A stretch of DNA of 64,000 bases from Vibrio proteolyticus NBRC 13287 (lineage in GTDB: Bacteria > Pseudomonadota > Gammaproteobacteria > Enterobacterales > Vibrionaceae), in the NCBI RefSeq assembly GCF_000467125.1, contig NZ_BATJ01000001.1:1-64000 (forward strand), written 5' to 3'. Below the pieces are notes generated by a model. The model saw nothing but the letters and a program-made list of their open reading frames with translations, searched no databases and was not told where the DNA came from. Within the stretch, counting starts at the first letter, position 1, and each line of letters starts with the position of its first letter. Positions 62,761 to 64,000 of the stretch are shown here, one piece after another. A program made the position numbers and the translations under genes.

Positions 62761-62790
62761 ATGATGTAGCTCAAAGCTGAGCTACATCAT
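62761..62790 (+). terminator. Long perfect hairpin after fnr, no T-run
   Basis: ATGATGTAGCTCA AAGC TGAGCTACATCAT: 13-base perfect arms with a four-base loop, 12 bases after the fnr stop. No T-run follows, so it may protect the 3' end or act through another mechanism rather than as a classical terminator. Confidence 0.55.
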
Positions 62791-62882
62791 AAATCTCCTC
62801 GCTTCTTCCCTTTTTTTCTAAACGTTCTCAACGATTTGCGCTACAGTAATCTTATGGTTCTCCTCCACGTTAAGGAGCTGGT

Positions 62883-63830
62883 ATGAGTATCTATAGCAAA
62901 ATTCTTGTTGTTGCTGACATCAATCATGATGAACAACCGGCGTTAGCCCGCGCAGTGCAACTGGCCGAGAAAAGCCGGTCTCGCAGCAGTGTGACTTTTT
63001 TCCTTTCCATTTATGATTTCTCCTACGACATGACCTCCATGCTTTCTGCAGAAGAGCGTGATGCAATGCGACGTGGTGTGATTCATCAGCGTGAGCAGTG
63101 GATGAGAAAAGTCGCAGAGCCATACATCAACAATTCGTTTGACTTCAATGTTGTCGTGGTCTGGCATAATCGCCCTTACGAGGCCATTATTGCCGAGGTC
63201 TTTTCAAACAGTCATGACATTCTGATCAAAGGCACCCGCAAACACGACGTGCTTGAATCGGTTATTTTCACCCCGACAGACTGGCATTTGTTGCGTAAAT
63301 GCCCTTGCCCGGTCTTGCTGGTTAAAAATGCATATTGGCCTGAAGATGCCAATGTGATTGCGTCTGTTCATGTGGGATCTGAAAACGACACCCACCTGGA
63401 CCTCAACGATCGTATGGTGGAACAGTTGCAAAACATAGCAGATCGGTTTGGCGCGACGCCTTATTTGGTCAATGCTTATCCGGTTACGCCAGCCAATATT
63501 ACGATTGAGCTCCCCGAGTTTGATCCGGCAACCTATACGGATGCCGTACGTGGCCATCATTTAACGTCCATGAAAGCACTACGCCAAAAACACGGTATTG
63601 CAGAAGAGCAAACCATCGTGGAGCAAGGCTTGCCTGAAGACGTGATACCAGAAGCGGCGGAGAAACTCAGTGCCGCCATGGTGATTCTCGGCACCACAGG
63701 ACGTACAGGGCTGTCCGCTGTCTTTATTGGTAACACTGCTGAGCATGTTATCGATAAAATTAATTGTGATGTTCTGGCACTGAAACCCGCAGGTTACATC
63801 AGCCCGCTCGACCCGAACGAAGCCATCTGA
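62883..63830 (+). CDS. uspE: Universal stress protein UspE
   Basis: Cytosolic stress protein of 315 residues with two tandem Usp domains (about 1-155 and 158-310). The second has the G-T-T-G-R-T-G nucleotide-type glycine loop near its end. The N-terminal Y-S-K-I-L-V-V-A-D and P-C-P-V-L-L-V-K fit UspE, whose gene also follows fnr in E. coli. AAGGAG six bases upstream supports the start. Confidence 0.94.
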   Translation: MSIYSKILVVADINHDEQPALARAVQLAEKSRSRSSVTFFLSIYDFSYDMTSMLSAEERDAMRRGVIHQREQWMRKVAEPYINNSFDFNVVVVWHNRPYEAIIAEVFSNSHDILIKGTRKHDVLESVIFTPTDWHLLRKCPCPVLLVKNAYWPEDANVIASVHVGSENDTHLDLNDRMVEQLQNIADRFGATPYLVNAYPVTPANITIELPEFDPATYTDAVRGHHLTSMKALRQKHGIAEEQTIVEQGLPEDVIPEAAEKLSAAMVILGTTGRTGLSAVFIGNTAEHVIDKINCDVLALKPAGYISPLDPNEAI

Positions 63831-63852
63831 TGTGAATCCGAATCCGACAGTG

Positions 63853-63883
63853 AAAATCCCCGTTTGATACCGGGGATTTTTTT
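63853..63883 (+). terminator. Terminator after uspE
   Basis: AAAATCCCCG / CGGGGATTTT stem with an eight-base loop, followed by T residues. Confidence 0.85.
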
Positions 63884-63973
63884 GTTCTAAGTACCGATTA
63901 GATCTGGTATCTCGCCTATATATCCGTATCATACGCACTTCATTTTTAATCACTGAATCAAGACTGCAAGCTG

Positions 63974-64000
63974 ATGACTGAGCAAACTCAAGAGCGCACC
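63974..64000 (+). CDS. ttcA: Probable start of ttcA (cut by window end)
   Basis: Only nine codons (M-T-E-Q-T-Q-E-R-T) are visible from the ATG at 63974. The call rests on context: in Vibrio and E. coli, ttcA (tRNA 2-thiocytidine enzyme) follows fnr-uspE, and its N-terminus is a short polar leader of this kind. No domain can be read. Confidence 0.4.

Noticed and set aside
1..64000. CRISPR array, tRNA or rRNA genes
   Set aside because: No regularly spaced direct repeats and no tRNA- or rRNA-like sequence was seen on either strand.

Overview
The window reads as a chromosome segment from a Vibrio (Vibrionaceae, Gammaproteobacteria). The evidence is gene content and order: an ordered rmf / fabA / lonH / matP block, a nosP-sensor kinase pair beside ccoNOQP-GHIS-fnr-uspE, an aapJQMP amino-acid importer, an NAD-dependent large glutamate dehydrogenase, and a large RTX adhesin. 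It is almost entirely core chromosome. I see no rRNA, tRNA, CRISPR array, prophage or complete insertion sequence.

Layout. 1-4457 is the C-terminal part of a giant type-I-secreted adhesin (Ig/cadherin-like repeats, PA14-like domain, von Willebrand A domain, RTX repeats). 4511-7531 holds rlmI, acylphosphatase, tusE and yccA. 7727-11900 is the aapJQMP operon on the minus strand. 12361-18872 carries a siroheme-synthase-like protein with a decayed methyltransferase tail, yajQ, a Trp-type DAHP synthase, a PEP-synthase-like probable pseudoenzyme, a FadR-controlled hotdog protein, an unknown membrane protein and a CvfB-type S1 protein. 19046-29592 is the envelope/RNA cluster rsmF-letB-letA, an ABC exporter, msrC, proQ and prc. 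29725-43136 holds a secreted unknown, pepN, a DUF2835 protein, NAD-glutamate dehydrogenase, pyrD, zapC, rlmKL and a small glutaredoxin-like gene. 43114-50809 carries uup, a DUF3466 protein with a GlyGly-CTERM-like tail, rmf, fabA, lonH, matP, a DUF3634 protein and a cupin. 51261-63830 is the respiration block: hybrid kinase and FIST protein (NosP/VpsS type), ccoNOQP, ccoG-like/ccoI/ccoS maturation genes, fnr and uspE. ttcA probably begins at the right edge.

How the genes work together. Several control circuits can be read from the DNA. fabA has a promoter with a FabR-like box lying exactly between -35 and -10 and a FadR-like box centred near -40. A hotdog-fold gene at 16110 has a FadR-like box over its probable start point. 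fnr has a perfect FNR box just upstream, so it is probably autoregulated and sits beside the microaerobic cbb3 oxidase genes. matP lies in a window holding seven copies of a matS-like 13-mer, which places the region in or next to the Ter macrodomain.

Most interesting points: the matS-like array with a distinctive asymmetric half-site; the PEP-synthase-like protein that has lost the recognisable catalytic residues and sits divergently next to a PEP-consuming DAHP synthase; and the siroheme synthase with a vestigial, truncated SUMT domain. All functional calls come from reading the sequence and remembered family features; no database search was run.
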